Source: Sinorhizobium shofinae (lineage in GTDB: Bacteria > Pseudomonadota > Alphaproteobacteria > Rhizobiales > Rhizobiaceae). Taken from it: a stretch of 64,000 nt of DNA. Made by a program: the position numbers and the translations under genes. Where the stretch lies: the NCBI GenBank assembly GCA_001704765.1, contig MBFK01000061.1, forward strand, positions 124,001-188,000. The letters run 5' to 3'. Under the pieces are notes generated by a model that was not told where the DNA came from, searched no databases, and was given only the letters and a program-made list of their open reading frames with translations. Position 1 is the first letter of the stretch. Each line of letters opens with the position of its first letter. Positions 8,964-19,315 of the stretch are shown here, piece by piece.

Positions 8964-9853
8964 CAATCCGTATGCCGGAAGAAATCGATGAAGGCCCTGA
9001 GCGCCGGACGCATCTGGCGACGGCTGGGATAATAGAGATAGGGGCCGGCATAGGGCGCACACCAATCCTCGAGCACCCGTTCCAATTTCCCCTCCTCCAC
9101 ATAGCCGCTGACGCGTGGTTCGAAGAGGTAGGCGAGGCCCGCTCCGCCGATCGCCGCCTTGATGATCGGCCGGTCCTCGCCGAGGATCAGCGGGCCGCTC
9201 ACCGAAACGGTAATCTCCTCCCCATCCTTCTCGAATTCCCAGCGATAGATCGTGCCGTTCGAAAAGCGCCGGCGGATGCAGCGATGTGCCGCCAGGTCGC
9301 GCGGGTGCAGGGGCCGCGGGAATCGCTCGAAATAGGAGGGCGATGCGACGACCGCGCTCTTAAGATCCGGGCCGATCTTGACCGCGATCATGTCCGCTTC
9401 CAGGCTCTCGCCCAGCCTTATGCCCGCGTCAAAACCCGCCTCGACGATATCGGTGAAGCCGTCCTCATTGGCGATCTCCAGCACGATATCGGGATAGCCG
9501 GCAAGGAAGTCGCCGAGCCGCGGCGCGAGAATAAGGTCGGCGGCAAAGCGCGGCGCGGTGATCCGCAGGTTTCCGGCCGGTCGCAGCCGCGCATCCACGG
9601 CCAATTCCAGCGCTTGGGCAATCTCGTCGAGCGCCGGCCGTAGCCGGTCGAGGAGCCGCCGGCCCTCTTCGGTCGCCGCGACGCTGCGCGTCGTACGCGC
9701 AAGCAGCCGGACGCCGAGGCTCGCTTCCAGGCTCGCGACGGCGTGGCTGACGGCCGACGGCGCAATGGCGAGCTCTTTAGCCGCACCGCGGAAGCTGCCA
9801 TGTGCGGCGACGGCGGAGAGGACGGCGAGCTGGGAGAGCTGGGTGCGATTCAT
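8963..9853 (-). CDS. LysR-family transcriptional regulator
   Basis: 296 residues. N-terminal winged HTH ([20 protein letters not shown], with [23 protein letters not shown]), then a substrate-binding domain from about residue 90 to the end ([22 protein letters not shown]). The sequence is of the group often labelled DsdC/CrgA-like. The start at 9853 sits exactly at the HTH. It is divergent from an aldo/keto reductase with 202 bp between them, the classic LysR target layout, so it probably controls that gene. The inducer is unknown. Confidence 0.92.
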   Translation of the reverse strand: MNRTQLSQLAVLSAVAAHGSFRGAAKELAIAPSAVSHAVASLEASLGVRLLARTTRSVAATEEGRRLLDRLRPALDEIAQALELAVDARLRPAGNLRITAPRFAADLILAPRLGDFLAGYPDIVLEIANEDGFTDIVEAGFDAGIRLGESLEADMIAVKIGPDLKSAVVASPSYFERFPRPLHPRDLAAHRCIRRRFSNGTIYRWEFEKDGEEITVSVSGPLILGEDRPIIKAAIGGAGLAYLFEPRVSGYVEEGKLERVLEDWCAPYAGPYLYYPSRRQMRPALRAFIDFFRHTD

Positions 9854-10055
9854 TGATCGAAATAATAGAACAACCTGTGAGAATTGGCAGCGATTTTCAG
9901 CCGCCGATGACGGGCCTATCTTCCCCTCGTCGTCGTGCACGCCGCCGAACCGACCTGGCGCGAGGCCTCCGACGGTCACCTCTCAGTTCAACGCAGACGC
10001 TTTGTGCCTTCGGCATGACCGCGTCCAAGCGTATTCCAGCCGGAAAGGAAATCCC

Positions 10056-11051
10056 ATGAGAACCCGCAAGCTCGGCAATGAACTCACCGTCTCGGCCATC
10101 GGCCTCGGCTGCATGGGCATGAGCTTCGCCTATGGCGAGGCCGACGAACGCGAATCGATCCGAACGCTCCATCGCGCCGTTGAGCTCGGCGTCACTTTCT
10201 TCGACACGGCAGAGGTCTACGGGCCCTATGAGAACGAGAAGCTCCTCGGCCGGGCGCTGAAGGACAGGCGCGACCAGGTGGTGATCGCCACGAAATTCGG
10301 CTTTCTGATCGAGCCGGGCAAACCGGCCGCTGAGGCGATCAAGGGGGTCGATGGCCGGCCGGAAAATGCCAAGGCCGTCGCCGAAGCATCGCTGAAGCGG
10401 CTCGGCATCGACGTCATCGATCTCTATTATCAGCACCGCATCGATCCGAATGTGCCGATCGAGGAAACCGTCGGCGCCATGGCGGAGCTGGTGAAATCGG
10501 GCAAGGTTCGGGCGATCGGTCTTTCCGAGGCGAGCGCCGCCACCATCCGTCGCGCCCATGCGGTCCATCCGATCGCCGCGGTGCAGAGCGAATATTCGCT
10601 CTGGTCGCGCGATCCGGAAGACGAGGTACTCGCCACCTGCCGCGAGCTCGGCATCGGCTTTGTCCCCTATAGCCCGCTTGGACGCGGTATGCTGACGGGC
10701 ACCATCCGCAAGGTCGAAGACCTCGCCGCCGACGATTTCCGTCGCTCGCTGCCGCGCTTCCAGGCGGAGAACTTCGACGCTAATGCCGCGCTCATCGAAA
10801 AGCTGCAAAGGCTCGCCGCGGAAAAAGGGGTGACGGCCGCCCAGCTGGCGCTCGCCTGGGTCGTCAACCAGGGCGACAACATTGTGCCGATCCCCGGCGC
10901 CCGCAAGCTCGAGCATCTGGAGCAGAACGCCGCCGCCGCCGATATCGTTCTTTCTGCAGAGGAACGCGCCGAACTCGGCGAGGCATTGTCCCCGGCGCTC
11001 GTCGCCGGCAGGCGGTACACCGACGCGTCACTGGCGCTGACGAATCGCTGA
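10056..11051 (+). CDS. Aldo/keto reductase
   Basis: 331 residues of the AKR superfamily (YajO/AKR13-like). Catalytic residues D50, Y55 ([14 protein letters not shown]), K80 (IATKFG) and H127 (YYQHRID) are all present. The GLGCMGMSF motif near residue 16 and the [13 protein letters not shown] cofactor segment near the end are typical. Start follows GGAAAGGAAATCCC. Divergent from and probably regulated by the LysR gene. It shares the fold but little sequence with the reductase at 5677-6627. Confidence 0.92.
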   Translation: MRTRKLGNELTVSAIGLGCMGMSFAYGEADERESIRTLHRAVELGVTFFDTAEVYGPYENEKLLGRALKDRRDQVVIATKFGFLIEPGKPAAEAIKGVDGRPENAKAVAEASLKRLGIDVIDLYYQHRIDPNVPIEETVGAMAELVKSGKVRAIGLSEASAATIRRAHAVHPIAAVQSEYSLWSRDPEDEVLATCRELGIGFVPYSPLGRGMLTGTIRKVEDLAADDFRRSLPRFQAENFDANAALIEKLQRLAAEKGVTAAQLALAWVVNQGDNIVPIPGARKLEHLEQNAAAADIVLSAEERAELGEALSPALVAGRRYTDASLALTNR

Positions 11052-11068
11052 GGGCCGGCTGCGGCCAC

Positions 11069-11095
11069 GGGTATCGCAATTCCGTTGCGATACCC
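11069..11095 (+). terminator. Perfect 11-bp hairpin after the reductase gene
   Basis: GGGTATCGCAA and TTGCGATACCC pair perfectly around a TTCCG loop, 17 bp after the stop codon. It is followed by CTAACT rather than a U-run. It may be a processing or transcript-end hairpin. Confidence 0.5.
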
Positions 11096-11212
11096 TAACT
11101 ATGATGTGTCCCGCCTTGATGATGGCTGGAGCGGCATCAGAGGCGGAAGAGCTTCGATCACGCGCAACAGCGTTGTGTTCCCTTGGCCGCTCCAGGAATG
11201 GAGGAATCAGGT

Positions 11213-11572
11213 ATGTCCGATGAGCAGGCCATCAGCGCGGTCGTCCATCTCTATGTCGACGGCATGGCTTTCGCCAATGAGGCGGCGCTGCGCAAGGCCT
11301 TTCACCCGAGCGCCTCGATCGTTGGCAATTACGAAGACTCGGTCGAATGGCTGAGCCGTGACGCCTTCATCGCCGCCGTCGTGACGGAGGGCTCGGCGCC
11401 GCCGGAGACGCAGCCGCTCATGGAGGTGGAGATGATCCACATCACCGGCGACGCGGCGAGCGTGAAGGTGATCGATGAATTCGGCGGCTTGCGCTATACG
11501 GACTATCTAACCCTGCTCAAGGTCGACGGGCGTTGGCTGATCGTCAACAAGGTTTGGCATCGCCACACATAA
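11213..11572 (+). CDS. NTF2-like / putative lumazine-binding family protein
   Basis: 119 residues with the SnoaL/NTF2-like pattern of the putative lumazine-binding family: an N-terminal helix (ISAVVHLYVDGMAFANEAALRKAFHPSA), then strands ending in DYLTLLKVDGRWLIVNKVWH. Start at 11213 follows GGAGGAATCAGGT. Such proteins often bind small hydrophobic ligands; no catalytic residue can be assigned. It is followed by a VOC protein 46 bp downstream, so the two may be co-transcribed. Confidence 0.8.
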   Translation: MSDEQAISAVVHLYVDGMAFANEAALRKAFHPSASIVGNYEDSVEWLSRDAFIAAVVTEGSAPPETQPLMEVEMIHITGDAASVKVIDEFGGLRYTDYLTLLKVDGRWLIVNKVWHRHT

Positions 11573-11618
11573 TCCGTGCAGAGACCTGGCTTCGGAACCA
11601 ACGCTGTTCGAGGGGATC

Positions 11619-12002
11619 ATGCCGCAAAGCGCATCCGGCAAGGTCGTTGCAATCGACCACGTGCAGCTTGCCATGCCGGAAGGCGGCGAAGCGGAGGCTC
11701 GTCGGTTCTACGCCGACCTGCTTGGAATTCCGGAGGTGGCCAAGCCGCCCAATCTCGCGGCGCGCGGCGGTTGCTGGTTCGAGCAAGCCGGCCTCAAGGT
11801 CCATCTCGGGGTCGAGAGAGAATTCTTGCCCGCTCGCAAGGCGCATCCCGCCTTCCTTGTCGATGACCTCTCCGCGCTGATCTCGCGCCTCCAGGCAGCG
11901 GGAATTCCAACCACGGGAGACGAGCCGCTCGCCGGCTTCCTGCGTCGCTATGTCAGCGATCCGTTCGGTAACCGGATCGAGCTGATGCAACCAGCCGATT
12001 GA
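11619..12002 (+). CDS. VOC-family (glyoxalase/bleomycin-resistance fold) protein
   Basis: 127 residues, one vicinal-oxygen-chelate domain. Recognisable features are the opening IDHVQLAMPEGGEAEARRFY, the metal-binding His in that strand, LKVHLGVEREF in the middle, and the closing DPFGNRIELMQ, whose Glu is the usual last metal ligand. GAGGGGATC precedes the ATG. The reaction is unknown; related proteins are often annotated glyoxalase-like. It converges with pheT. Confidence 0.85.
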   Translation: MPQSASGKVVAIDHVQLAMPEGGEAEARRFYADLLGIPEVAKPPNLAARGGCWFEQAGLKVHLGVEREFLPARKAHPAFLVDDLSALISRLQAAGIPTTGDEPLAGFLRRYVSDPFGNRIELMQPAD

Positions 12003-12013
12003 TCGCCTCAACG

Positions 12014-12043
12014 AAAAAGGCCGCCGCAATGAACGGCGGCCTT
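12014..12043 (-). terminator. Rho-independent terminator of pheT
   Basis: AAGGCCGCCG (12017-12026) pairs with CGGCGGCCTT (12034-12043) over a 7-base loop. On the minus strand the stem is followed by a U-run from the A-run at 12014-12018, 9 bp past the pheT stop. Confidence 0.8.
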
Positions 12044-12051
12044 CGCATTCC

Positions 12052-14478
12052 TCAGGCGCGGAGCACGCCACCTGTGCTCTTGGCGACGTTGGCGACGATC
12101 CGGGAGGTCAGCGCCTCGAAATCCTCGTCGGCCAGCGTGCGCTCGACCGGCTGAATCGTGACCTCGATGGCAATCGACTTCTTGCCTTCGCCGAGCGAGG
12201 CCCCTTCGAAGACGTCGAAGACATTGACGCCGGTCACCAACTTGCGGTCGGCGCCGGAGGCGGCCCGGACGATCGCGGCCGCTTCGACCTCCTTGTCGAC
12301 CACGAAGGCGAAGTCGCGCTTCACCGCCTGGAACGGCGAGAGCTCCAGCGCCGGCTTGGTGCGCGTCGTCTTCTTCTTCGGCTCCGGCATCGCATCGACA
12401 TAGATCTCGAAGCCGGCGATCGGCCCGGACACATCGAGGGCGTCGAGGGTTTTCGGGTGGAACTCGCCGAAGGCGCCAAGCACGATCTTCGGGCCGAGCT
12501 TGATCGTTCCGGAACGACCCGGATGATACCAAGCTGGACCACCGGCTTCGAACTGGACATTGGCCATCGGCACGCCGCAGGCTTCGAGCACGGCGATCGC
12601 ATCGGCCTTCGCGTCGAAGACGTCGACCGGCTTGCCGCCGCCCTTCACCGCGTTCGACCAGAGCCGGCCGGCGCCGTTGAGTGACGCGTTACCGCGCCGG
12701 ACGCCGCCGGCGACGCGGCGCTGCGTCTCGGGCGTGTCGCCCTCATAGGTGCCGGACACCTCGAAGATCGCCACATCGCCATAGCCCTTGTCGGCATTGC
12801 GCTGCGAGGCGGTCAAAAGCCCCGGCAGCAGCGACGGCCGCATATCGGACATATCCGCGGCGATCGGATTGGCGAGCCTCAGCGCCGGCTGACCGCCGCC
12901 GAAGAGCCTCGCCTGGTCTTCGGAGATGAACGACCACGTGACCGCTTCGAGCATGCCGCGGCTTGCAAGAGCGCGTCTCGCCTGGCGGGTGCGGATCTGC
13001 AGCGTCGTGAGGATCTTGCCATTGACGGCGTTGTGGCTCGGCAAGGCCGCGGCGACGATATTGTCGACGCCATGGATGCGCATCACTTCCTCGACCAGGT
13101 CCGCCTTGCCGTCGATGTCGGGCCGCCAGGAGGGCACGGTGACGCGGAAGCGCTCGCCGGAGCCCTCGACGCCGAAGCCGAGCTTGGTGAGAATCGAAAA
13201 GCTCTCGTCGGAGGAGACCTCGAGACCGGTCAGCCGCTTCACCTCCGAGACGGGGAAATCGACGAGCTTGGGCGTGTGGCCTTCATAGCCGACGACGTCC
13301 AGCTTCGCGGCGGTGCCGCCGCAGAGCTCCCGCACCAGTTCGGTCGCCCGTTCGAGGCCCGGCACCATGTAATCCGGATCGACGCCGCGCTCGAAGCGAT
13401 AGCGCGCATCGGTGATGATGGCGAGCGTGCGGCCCGTCTTGGCGATGTTCATCGGGTCCCAGAGGGCCGACTCGATCAACACGTCGGTCGTGTTCTCGTC
13501 GCAGCCGGAGTGCTCGCCGCCCATGATGCCGCCGATCGATTCGACGCCGTCCTCATCGGCAATCACCACATTGGCGGGCGACAGCGTGTATTCGCGGCCG
13601 TCGAGCGCCAGTACCGTCTCGCCTTCCTTCGCCCGGCGAACCGCCAGGTTGCCGGTGACCTTCGCTGCGTCGAAGACGTGCAACGGCCGGCCCTGGTCGA
13701 AGGTCAGGTAGTTGGTGATGTCGACAAGTGCGTTGATCGGCCTGAGCCCGATCGCCGTCAGCCGCTGGCGCATCCAAGCCGGGCTCGGGCCATTCTTGAC
13801 GCCGCGCACCAGGCGGAGCGCAAAGCCGGGGCAGAGATGCCTGTCCTCGCCAAGCTCGAGCCGGACCTTGACAGGTGTCTCGCCCTCGACAGGAAAAGAC
13901 GGCGCCGGCCTCGTCTTCAGGGTGCCGAGGCCGGAGGCGGCGAGGTCGCGGGCAATGCCGTGAACGCTGGTGCAGTCCGGCCGGTTCGGCGTCAGGTTGA
14001 TCTCGATGACCGGATCATCGAGGCCTGCATAGGCCGCGTAGCTGGTGCCGACCGGGGCATCCTCGGGCAGGTCGATGATGCCGGTGTGGTTATCGGATAT
14101 CTCCAGTTCCTTTTCCGAGCACATCATGCCGCGGCTTTCGACGCCGCGAATGTTGCCCATCGAGAGCGTGACATCGATGCCGGGAACGTAGGTGCCCGGC
14201 GCAGCGAAGGCGCCGATGAGACCCTTGCGCGCATTCGGGGCCCCGCAGACGACCTGTACTGGTGAGCCGTTGCCGGTATCGACCATCAGCACCCTCAACT
14301 TGTCGGCGTTCGGGTGCTGCTCGGCCGAAATGACCTTGGCGATGACGAAGGGCTTGAAGGCGGCCTTGTCGTCGACATCCTCGACCTCGAGCCCGATCAT
14401 CGTCAGGCGCGCGCAGATTTCCTCGAGCGAGGCGTCGGTTTCCAGATGGTCCTTCAGCCAGGAAAGCGTGAACTTCAT
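12052..14478 (-). CDS. pheT: Phenylalanine--tRNA ligase beta subunit
   Basis: 808 residues, full length. Domains in order: EMAP/tRNA-binding domain (about 40-150, with [13 protein letters not shown]), B3/B4 editing domain (near 210-380, [20 protein letters not shown]), B5 DNA-binding-like domain (about 400-480, [20 protein letters not shown]), the catalytic-like core, and the C-terminal ferredoxin-fold anticodon-binding domain ([20 protein letters not shown]). With PheS it forms the (alpha-beta)2 synthetase that charges tRNA-Phe. Separated from pheS by 37 bp and probably co-transcribed with it. Confidence 0.98.
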   Translation of the reverse strand: MKFTLSWLKDHLETDASLEEICARLTMIGLEVEDVDDKAAFKPFVIAKVISAEQHPNADKLRVLMVDTGNGSPVQVVCGAPNARKGLIGAFAAPGTYVPGIDVTLSMGNIRGVESRGMMCSEKELEISDNHTGIIDLPEDAPVGTSYAAYAGLDDPVIEINLTPNRPDCTSVHGIARDLAASGLGTLKTRPAPSFPVEGETPVKVRLELGEDRHLCPGFALRLVRGVKNGPSPAWMRQRLTAIGLRPINALVDITNYLTFDQGRPLHVFDAAKVTGNLAVRRAKEGETVLALDGREYTLSPANVVIADEDGVESIGGIMGGEHSGCDENTTDVLIESALWDPMNIAKTGRTLAIITDARYRFERGVDPDYMVPGLERATELVRELCGGTAAKLDVVGYEGHTPKLVDFPVSEVKRLTGLEVSSDESFSILTKLGFGVEGSGERFRVTVPSWRPDIDGKADLVEEVMRIHGVDNIVAAALPSHNAVNGKILTTLQIRTRQARRALASRGMLEAVTWSFISEDQARLFGGGQPALRLANPIAADMSDMRPSLLPGLLTASQRNADKGYGDVAIFEVSGTYEGDTPETQRRVAGGVRRGNASLNGAGRLWSNAVKGGGKPVDVFDAKADAIAVLEACGVPMANVQFEAGGPAWYHPGRSGTIKLGPKIVLGAFGEFHPKTLDALDVSGPIAGFEIYVDAMPEPKKKTTRTKPALELSPFQAVKRDFAFVVDKEVEAAAIVRAASGADRKLVTGVNVFDVFEGASLGEGKKSIAIEVTIQPVERTLADEDFEALTSRIVANVAKSTGGVLRA

Positions 14479-14515
14479 GATTTCACCTGTGTCCTAAGAA
14501 TTCTTGCGCGAGCGA

Positions 14516-15598
14516 TCAGGCCGAAAGACCGCCGAACAGCGTCGGCATGTCGAGCGGTCGGAATCCGTAATGGGTCATCCAGCGGACATCGGCATTGAAG
14601 AAGTCGCGCAGGTCCGGCATGCCGTATTTCAGCATGGCGATGCGGTCGAGGCCCATGCCCCAGGCGAAGCCCTGATACTCGTCCGGATCGAGGCCGCCGG
14701 CGCGCAGCACGTTCGGATGCACCATGCCGCAGCCGAGGATTTCCATCCAATCCTTGCCCTCGCCGAACTTGACGATCGGGCCGGAACGGTCGCACTGGAT
14801 GTCGACCTCGAAGGACGGCTCGGTGAAGGGGAAGAAGGACGGCCGGAAGCGCATCGTCACCTGGTCCACCTCGAAGAACGCCTTGCAGAATTCCTCGAGC
14901 ACCCAGCGCATGTTGGCGACATTCGACGTCCCGTCGATCACCAGGCCCTCGACCTGGTGGAACATCGGCGAATGGGTAGCGTCGGAATCCTGGCGATAGG
15001 TCTTGCCGGGAATGATGATGCGGATCGGCGGCTCCTCAGCCTCCATCGTGCGCACCTGCACCGGCGAGGTGTGGGTGCGCAGTACCTTGCGCTCGCCCTT
15101 CTCGTCCGGCTGGAAGAAGAAGGTGTCGTGCATTTCCCGGGCCGGGTGCCCTTCCGGGAAGTTCAACGCGGTGAAGTTGTAGTAGTCCGTCTCGATATCC
15201 GGACCCTCGGCGATCGAGAAGCCCATGTCGCCGAAGATCGCGGTGATCTCGTCGACGATCTGGCTGATCGGGTGGATGCGGCCGCGTTCGGCAGGCGAAG
15301 AGCGCACCGGCAGGCTGATATCCACCGTCTCGCGCGCCAGCCGCTCGGCGATCGCCGCATCCTTCAAGGCCGACTTGCGGGCCGAAATCGCGTCGGTCAC
15401 GGTATTCTTGAGCGCATTGATGCGAGCGCCGCGCGTCTGGCGCTCTTCCGGGCTCATCGTGCCGAGCGTCTTCAGGAGTTCCGAAATCGAACCCTTCTTG
15501 CCGAGCGCACCGACGCGCAACGCCTCGATCGCCCCCTCGTCGGCGGCGGCATCGATTTTTGCCAGCAATGTCCGTTCCAAAGTTTCCAGTTCGCTCAT
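14516..15598 (-). CDS. pheS: Phenylalanine--tRNA ligase alpha subunit
   Basis: 360 residues. N-terminal coiled coil (about 1-90) that binds the tRNA, then the class II catalytic core with motif 2 around [11 protein letters not shown] and motif 3 in [22 protein letters not shown] near residue 320-340. The start at 15598 follows AGGACAGA. pheS and pheT form a two-gene unit downstream of rpmI-rplT, separated from them by a strong terminator. I see no Phe-rich leader peptide upstream. Confidence 0.98.
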   Translation of the reverse strand: MSELETLERTLLAKIDAAADEGAIEALRVGALGKKGSISELLKTLGTMSPEERQTRGARINALKNTVTDAISARKSALKDAAIAERLARETVDISLPVRSSPAERGRIHPISQIVDEITAIFGDMGFSIAEGPDIETDYYNFTALNFPEGHPAREMHDTFFFQPDEKGERKVLRTHTSPVQVRTMEAEEPPIRIIIPGKTYRQDSDATHSPMFHQVEGLVIDGTSNVANMRWVLEEFCKAFFEVDQVTMRFRPSFFPFTEPSFEVDIQCDRSGPIVKFGEGKDWMEILGCGMVHPNVLRAGGLDPDEYQGFAWGMGLDRIAMLKYGMPDLRDFFNADVRWMTHYGFRPLDMPTLFGGLSA

Positions 15599-15730
15599 TC
15601 TGTCCTGCCTCGATGCGGGAATGGTTCGGTATATCGGTTCAACACTTCAGCGATGTGATCGCGTCCGGCGTCTAGGGGCCCTGGCGGGCCGGTTCCCGTG
15701 GTTGCGATCGCGGGCGATGCGCCGAATAAG

Positions 15731-15763
15731 AAAAACCCGCGCCAGCCCTGCCAGCGCGGGTTT
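15731..15763 (-). terminator. Rho-independent terminator of rpmI-rplT
   Basis: AAACCCGCGC (15733-15742) pairs with GCGCGGGTTT (15754-15763). On the minus strand the stem ends in a U-run. It sits between rplT and pheS. Confidence 0.85.
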
Positions 15764-15801
15764 CCCAACAATTTCAGAAACGGTCTTGGGAAAACGCTGG
15801 C

Positions 15802-16206
15802 TTAACGGACAGCGCTTTCAAACTCGTTTGCCGTGCCGGCTTCCTTGAGATAGGCGAGCGCCTTCTTGGCAGCTTCGACCAGCGCGGTGAATGCAGCCGT
15901 CTCATGGATCGCCATGTCGGACAGAACCTTGCGGTCGATCTCAATACCGGCCTTGTTCAGACCGTCGATGAAGCGGCCATAGGTCAGGCCGTGCTCGCGG
16001 ACTGCAGCGTTGATACGCTGGATCCAGAGGGCGCGGAAATTGCGCTTGTTGACCTTGCGGTCGCGGTAGGCGTACTGCTTGGAACGGTCAACCGCTGCCT
16101 TGGCGGCGCGGATCGTGTTCTTGCGGCGGCCATAGAAGCCCTTGGCGGCCTTGAGCGTCTTCTTGTGCTTGGCGTGAGCGGCTACACCGCGCTTTACACG
16201 TGCCAT
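15802..16206 (-). CDS. rplT: 50S ribosomal protein L20
   Basis: 134 residues, a highly basic early-assembly protein of the large subunit. The N-terminus ([19 protein letters not shown]) with the [20 protein letters not shown] segment and [19 protein letters not shown] are signature L20 sequence. GGAGATCATGAC precedes the start. It follows rpmI by 37 bp. L20 represses its own operon in other bacteria, but I cannot identify a leader structure here. Confidence 0.98.
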   Translation of the reverse strand: MARVKRGVAAHAKHKKTLKAAKGFYGRRKNTIRAAKAAVDRSKQYAYRDRKVNKRNFRALWIQRINAAVREHGLTYGRFIDGLNKAGIEIDRKVLSDMAIHETAAFTALVEAAKKALAYLKEAGTANEFESAVR

Positions 16207-16243
16207 GTCATGATCTCCTTAAGTATCCAATATGCCCGACGTC

Positions 16244-16447
16244 TCAGAGACCGTTCGGCAGGTAGTTCTTGACGACTTTCTTGCCATCAGGCTCGGCGAG
16301 AACCATGGTCCCGCGCGCGTCGCGAATGAACTTGTTGGAACGCTTGATCATGCCGTGGCGCTTACCAGCAGCGGCAGCTCTCACTTTGCCAGTAGCGGTG
16401 ACCTTGAACCGCTTCTTGGCAGACGACTTCGTCTTCATCTTGGGCAT
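16244..16447 (-). CDS. rpmI: 50S ribosomal protein L35
   Basis: 67 residues, the typical L35 length, starting [20 protein letters not shown] and containing the conserved [19 protein letters not shown]. First gene of the rpmI-rplT pair. In many bacteria infC is directly upstream; here it lies about 4 kb away with four unrelated genes between. The 170-bp region upstream (16448-16617) holds no gene and presumably the promoter. Confidence 0.97.
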   Translation of the reverse strand: MPKMKTKSSAKKRFKVTATGKVRAAAAGKRHGMIKRSNKFIRDARGTMVLAEPDGKKVVKNYLPNGL

Positions 16448-16617
16448 TTTGCTACTCCATTGTTCTTGATATGCGAAACCGGCTGACGAGGCTGGTTTCC
16501 AGCGTTAAGAACGGCCACGGCATGCCCTGCCGGACCGTTCGGATGGGGGCTTGTAGCCGAAGTCCTGCAAAAGCGCAAGCCGCCCGTTGATCATGGCGGA
16601 ACGGCTGAGCCGGCGCG

Positions 16618-17985
16618 TCAGGCGGGATCGCGCAACGGACGCCGCACGCCCCTGACCGGAAAGGTCAGCCGCGCTCTCAGCCCTCCGAGGTCCGACTGCT
16701 CGAGGGTCAATGAGGCGCCATAGGCGTCGGCGATGTCGGCGCTGATCGCGAGACCCAGCCCCGTGCCTTCGGGCTCTCGGTCGTCGGTGCTGTCGAGCCG
16801 CGCGCCACGTTTGAGGATCGCCACGCGGTCCTGTTCGGCAATGCCAGGCCCGTCGTCCTCGATCAGGATGGTGATTGCGCCGTTGGCCCGGTGTGCCGAG
16901 AAGCGGATGAACGAACGCGCCCATTTCGCGGCGTTGTCGAGCACGTTGCCGAGGCATTCGGCAAGGTCGGCCGGATCGACGTCGAGGGAAAGCGAGCTGT
17001 CGATCGAGACCTTCCAGGCGACATCCCGCTCGGCGGTGACGGGACTAAGGACGCTGACGAGCTTGCCGCCAAGGCCCATGACCGACGTCGTCGCCATCCG
17101 CTCGACGCCCATGCGCGCGGCCTGCAGCTGCCGGTCGGCCCGCTGGCGGGCGAGTTCCACCTGTCTGAGCGCCAAGGCGCGATCCTCCGGCGGAAGCCGC
17201 TCGGCAAGCTGCGCCAGCACCGTCAGCGGCGTCTTGAGGCCATGGGCGAGATCGCTGGCGCGGGCACGCGCGCGCTCGACCGCCACTTCGCGTTCCTTCA
17301 GGAGGAGATTGATCTCGCTGACCAGCGGCTGCACCTCGCTTGGGCCGGAGGTTCCGAAATCCCGGTCGCGGCCGGCGCGCACCGAAGCCGCCCGCTCGCT
17401 GAGACGGCGGAGCGGCACGAGCCCGATGGCATTCTGGAAAAAGGCGGCGGCGGCCAGGACCCCGGCGGTCGCAAGCAGCATCAGCCGCAGCGGCGCTTGG
17501 AAATCGCCCAGCGCTTCGTCGAGTTCCCGTTGCGGAAACGCCGCTGACGCGACGAATCGGATCGCCGGGGCATTTTCGCCAAGCGATAGGGTTTGGCTGT
17601 ACACCAGCATCGGACGTCCGTCCGGACCTTCGCTGGTGGAAAAACCCTCGTAGCGCGAACCGACCGGCGCGTCGGCATCAATCGCCACGTCCCAGAGCGA
17701 GCGCGACCGCAGGATATTGCCGTTGACGGGTGAGATCTGCCAGTAGCGGCCGCCGTTCGGCAGGTCGAAACGCGGATCTGCCGGCTCGCGCGCGAGCATC
17801 AGCTTGCCGTCTCGCAAGGCGAGTTCGGCGGCGAGCGTGTCGACGATCGTCATCATCTCGCTGCGGTACCGCCCGACCACGTAGTCGGTGAACAGCCGCG
17901 TCAGGGAAAGCCACGCCACGAGCAGCACGAGGCCGATTGCGATCACCGCTCCGACCGCCAGTCGCAGCCGCAGCGAGCGCATCAT
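16618..17985 (-). CDS. Sensor histidine kinase
   Basis: 455 residues. TM1 at about 8-30, a periplasmic sensor region of about 135 residues, TM2 near 166-186, a HAMP linker, a HisKA-like helix with the phosphoacceptor His248 (DLAHGLKTPLTVLAQ), and an ATPase domain with NVLDNAAKWA (N box), EDDGPGI (G1) and GTGLGLAIS (G2). It overlaps the response-regulator stop by 4 bp, so both are translated together. The layout is PhoQ/PhoR-like. The stimulus is unknown; the neighbouring PepSY protein may take part in sensing. Confidence 0.92.
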   Translation of the reverse strand: MMRSLRLRLAVGAVIAIGLVLLVAWLSLTRLFTDYVVGRYRSEMMTIVDTLAAELALRDGKLMLAREPADPRFDLPNGGRYWQISPVNGNILRSRSLWDVAIDADAPVGSRYEGFSTSEGPDGRPMLVYSQTLSLGENAPAIRFVASAAFPQRELDEALGDFQAPLRLMLLATAGVLAAAAFFQNAIGLVPLRRLSERAASVRAGRDRDFGTSGPSEVQPLVSEINLLLKEREVAVERARARASDLAHGLKTPLTVLAQLAERLPPEDRALALRQVELARQRADRQLQAARMGVERMATTSVMGLGGKLVSVLSPVTAERDVAWKVSIDSSLSLDVDPADLAECLGNVLDNAAKWARSFIRFSAHRANGAITILIEDDGPGIAEQDRVAILKRGARLDSTDDREPEGTGLGLAISADIADAYGASLTLEQSDLGGLRARLTFPVRGVRRPLRDPA

Positions 17986-18647
17986 GAAGGGTCGTCCGGC
18001 AGGAGATAGCCGAAGCCGCGTCGCGTCTCGATCGCGCCGCTTTCTGTCTTGCGGCGCAACCGGGCGATCATCGCCTCGACGGCGTTCTTGGCCGAATCGT
18101 CGTCGCGTCCCTGGACATGGCTTGCCAGTTCGAGCGGGGTCAGCACTTCGCCCTTGCGTTCGATGAAGTAGGCGACCATCCGGAATTCGAGCGGGCTGAG
18201 GTCGAGCGCCTCGCCGTCGAAGGTGACCCGGCGGGTCGCCTCGTCAAGCGTGAAGCGGCCCGCCGATTTGATGATCTGGAAACGCGGGCCGGCGCGCCGC
18301 AGAAGCGCCCTCAGCCGCGCCAGCAGTTCCTCGGCTCGAAACGGCTTGGGAATATAGTCGTCGGCGCCGGCGTCGAAACCGTCGACGCGTTCCATCCAGG
18401 ATCCGCGAGCTGTCAGGACCACCACGGGCGTTTCCACACCGTCGTGGCGCCACCGCTTGAGGATCGACAATCCGTCGAGGCCGGGCAGGCCGAGGTCGAG
18501 GATGATAGCCGCATAGCCGCCCTCTTCGCCGCGCTCCCAGATGTCGGGGCCGTTCACAAGCGTATCGACCGCGTAGCCTTCGGCCTCGAGTTTCCCGCGG
18601 ACATGGCCAGCGATGTTGAGGTCGTCCTCTGCCAGAAGTATACGCAT
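17982..18647 (-). CDS. OmpR/PhoB-family response regulator
   Basis: 221 residues. Receiver domain with acidic pocket EDD (residues 7-9), phosphoacceptor Asp51 (IILDLGLPGLDG), and the switch Thr and Lys (VLTARG, IPKPF). C-terminal winged-helix DNA-binding domain (LDLSPLEFRMVAYFIERKGEVL, AVEAMIARLRRK). The start codon lies 7 bp downstream of the PepSY gene, so PepSY, regulator and kinase look like one minus-strand operon. Targets unknown. Confidence 0.94.
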   Translation of the reverse strand: MRILLAEDDLNIAGHVRGKLEAEGYAVDTLVNGPDIWERGEEGGYAAIILDLGLPGLDGLSILKRWRHDGVETPVVVLTARGSWMERVDGFDAGADDYIPKPFRAEELLARLRALLRRAGPRFQIIKSAGRFTLDEATRRVTFDGEALDLSPLEFRMVAYFIERKGEVLTPLELASHVQGRDDDSAKNAVEAMIARLRRKTESGAIETRRGFGYLLPDDPS

Positions 18648-18654
18648 GTCTGCC

Positions 18655-19125
18655 TCAGAATTTCACGAATCTGCCGGTGCGCGCATCGATCCTGAGGTCG
18701 CGGATGACGCCTGCGCCATCACGCGTCTTCAGCCGATAGACGTCGCTCCCCATGTACCGCACCAGATCGACCGCGATGATCATGCCGTAGAGATCGGGGT
18801 CGACCAGGGCGAGCAGCTTGCTGAGCGGCAGGATCTCTCCCTTGACGACGGCCTCTCGCGCATCCTCCTGGCCTCCGGTTTCCCGGTTCCCGTTGTCTTC
18901 GGGGTCCGGCGGGCTGCGACGGTCTCCGCCACCGGTGCCGGTATCGCCGGTGCTGCCGCTGGTACCCGACTGGTCGCGGCCGCTCTGGCCGACCTCGGCG
19001 CCGCTCGCGGACAACGGCACGAAACACGACGCAAGCGACCAGCAAAGAAATGCAGCCAGACTCCGGCGCATGAGCGAAGTGGGACGATATCGTGCAGCGC
19101 GCTCCGGGCAGATTTGATCTCTCAT
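18655..19125 (-). CDS. Secreted PepSY-domain protein
   Basis: 156 residues from the start at 19125, which follows GAGAGGACA. The start at 19071 (MRRSLAAFLCWSLASCFVPL) would give a cleaner signal peptide. After the signal comes a Gly/Ser/Thr-rich linker (SGTSGSTGDTGTGGGDRR), then a PepSY-like domain (LSKLLALVDPDLYGMIIAVD, then VYRLKTRDGAGVIRDLRIDARTGRFVKF). PepSY domains act outside the membrane and modulate proteases or sensor kinases. Being first in the operon with the two-component pair, it may tune the kinase. Confidence 0.72.
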   Translation of the reverse strand: MRDQICPERAARYRPTSLMRRSLAAFLCWSLASCFVPLSASGAEVGQSGRDQSGTSGSTGDTGTGGGDRRSPPDPEDNGNRETGGQEDAREAVVKGEILPLSKLLALVDPDLYGMIIAVDLVRYMGSDVYRLKTRDGAGVIRDLRIDARTGRFVKF

Positions 19126-19315
19126 TGTCCTCTCAATAACAGGTCGCCACAGCATCAGCCAGAAAAGTGACGGAAACACGGGTGGAACTTCGATTTTTGC
19201 TGAAGCGGACGTGCCCCTTGCAGCAGGAATGATGCAAGAGGCACGAATTTGACTATGAGGCCTACGGCGATGGCGACAGCCACCGCCGCAGTGAAGGGCT
19301 CAACCCGAAATCGGA

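Noticed and set aside
16618..18647. Assignment of the two-component pair to FeuP/FeuQ
   Set aside because: Gene order and a small secreted neighbour recall that system, but the receiver sequence does not match what I remember of FeuP, so no symbol is given.
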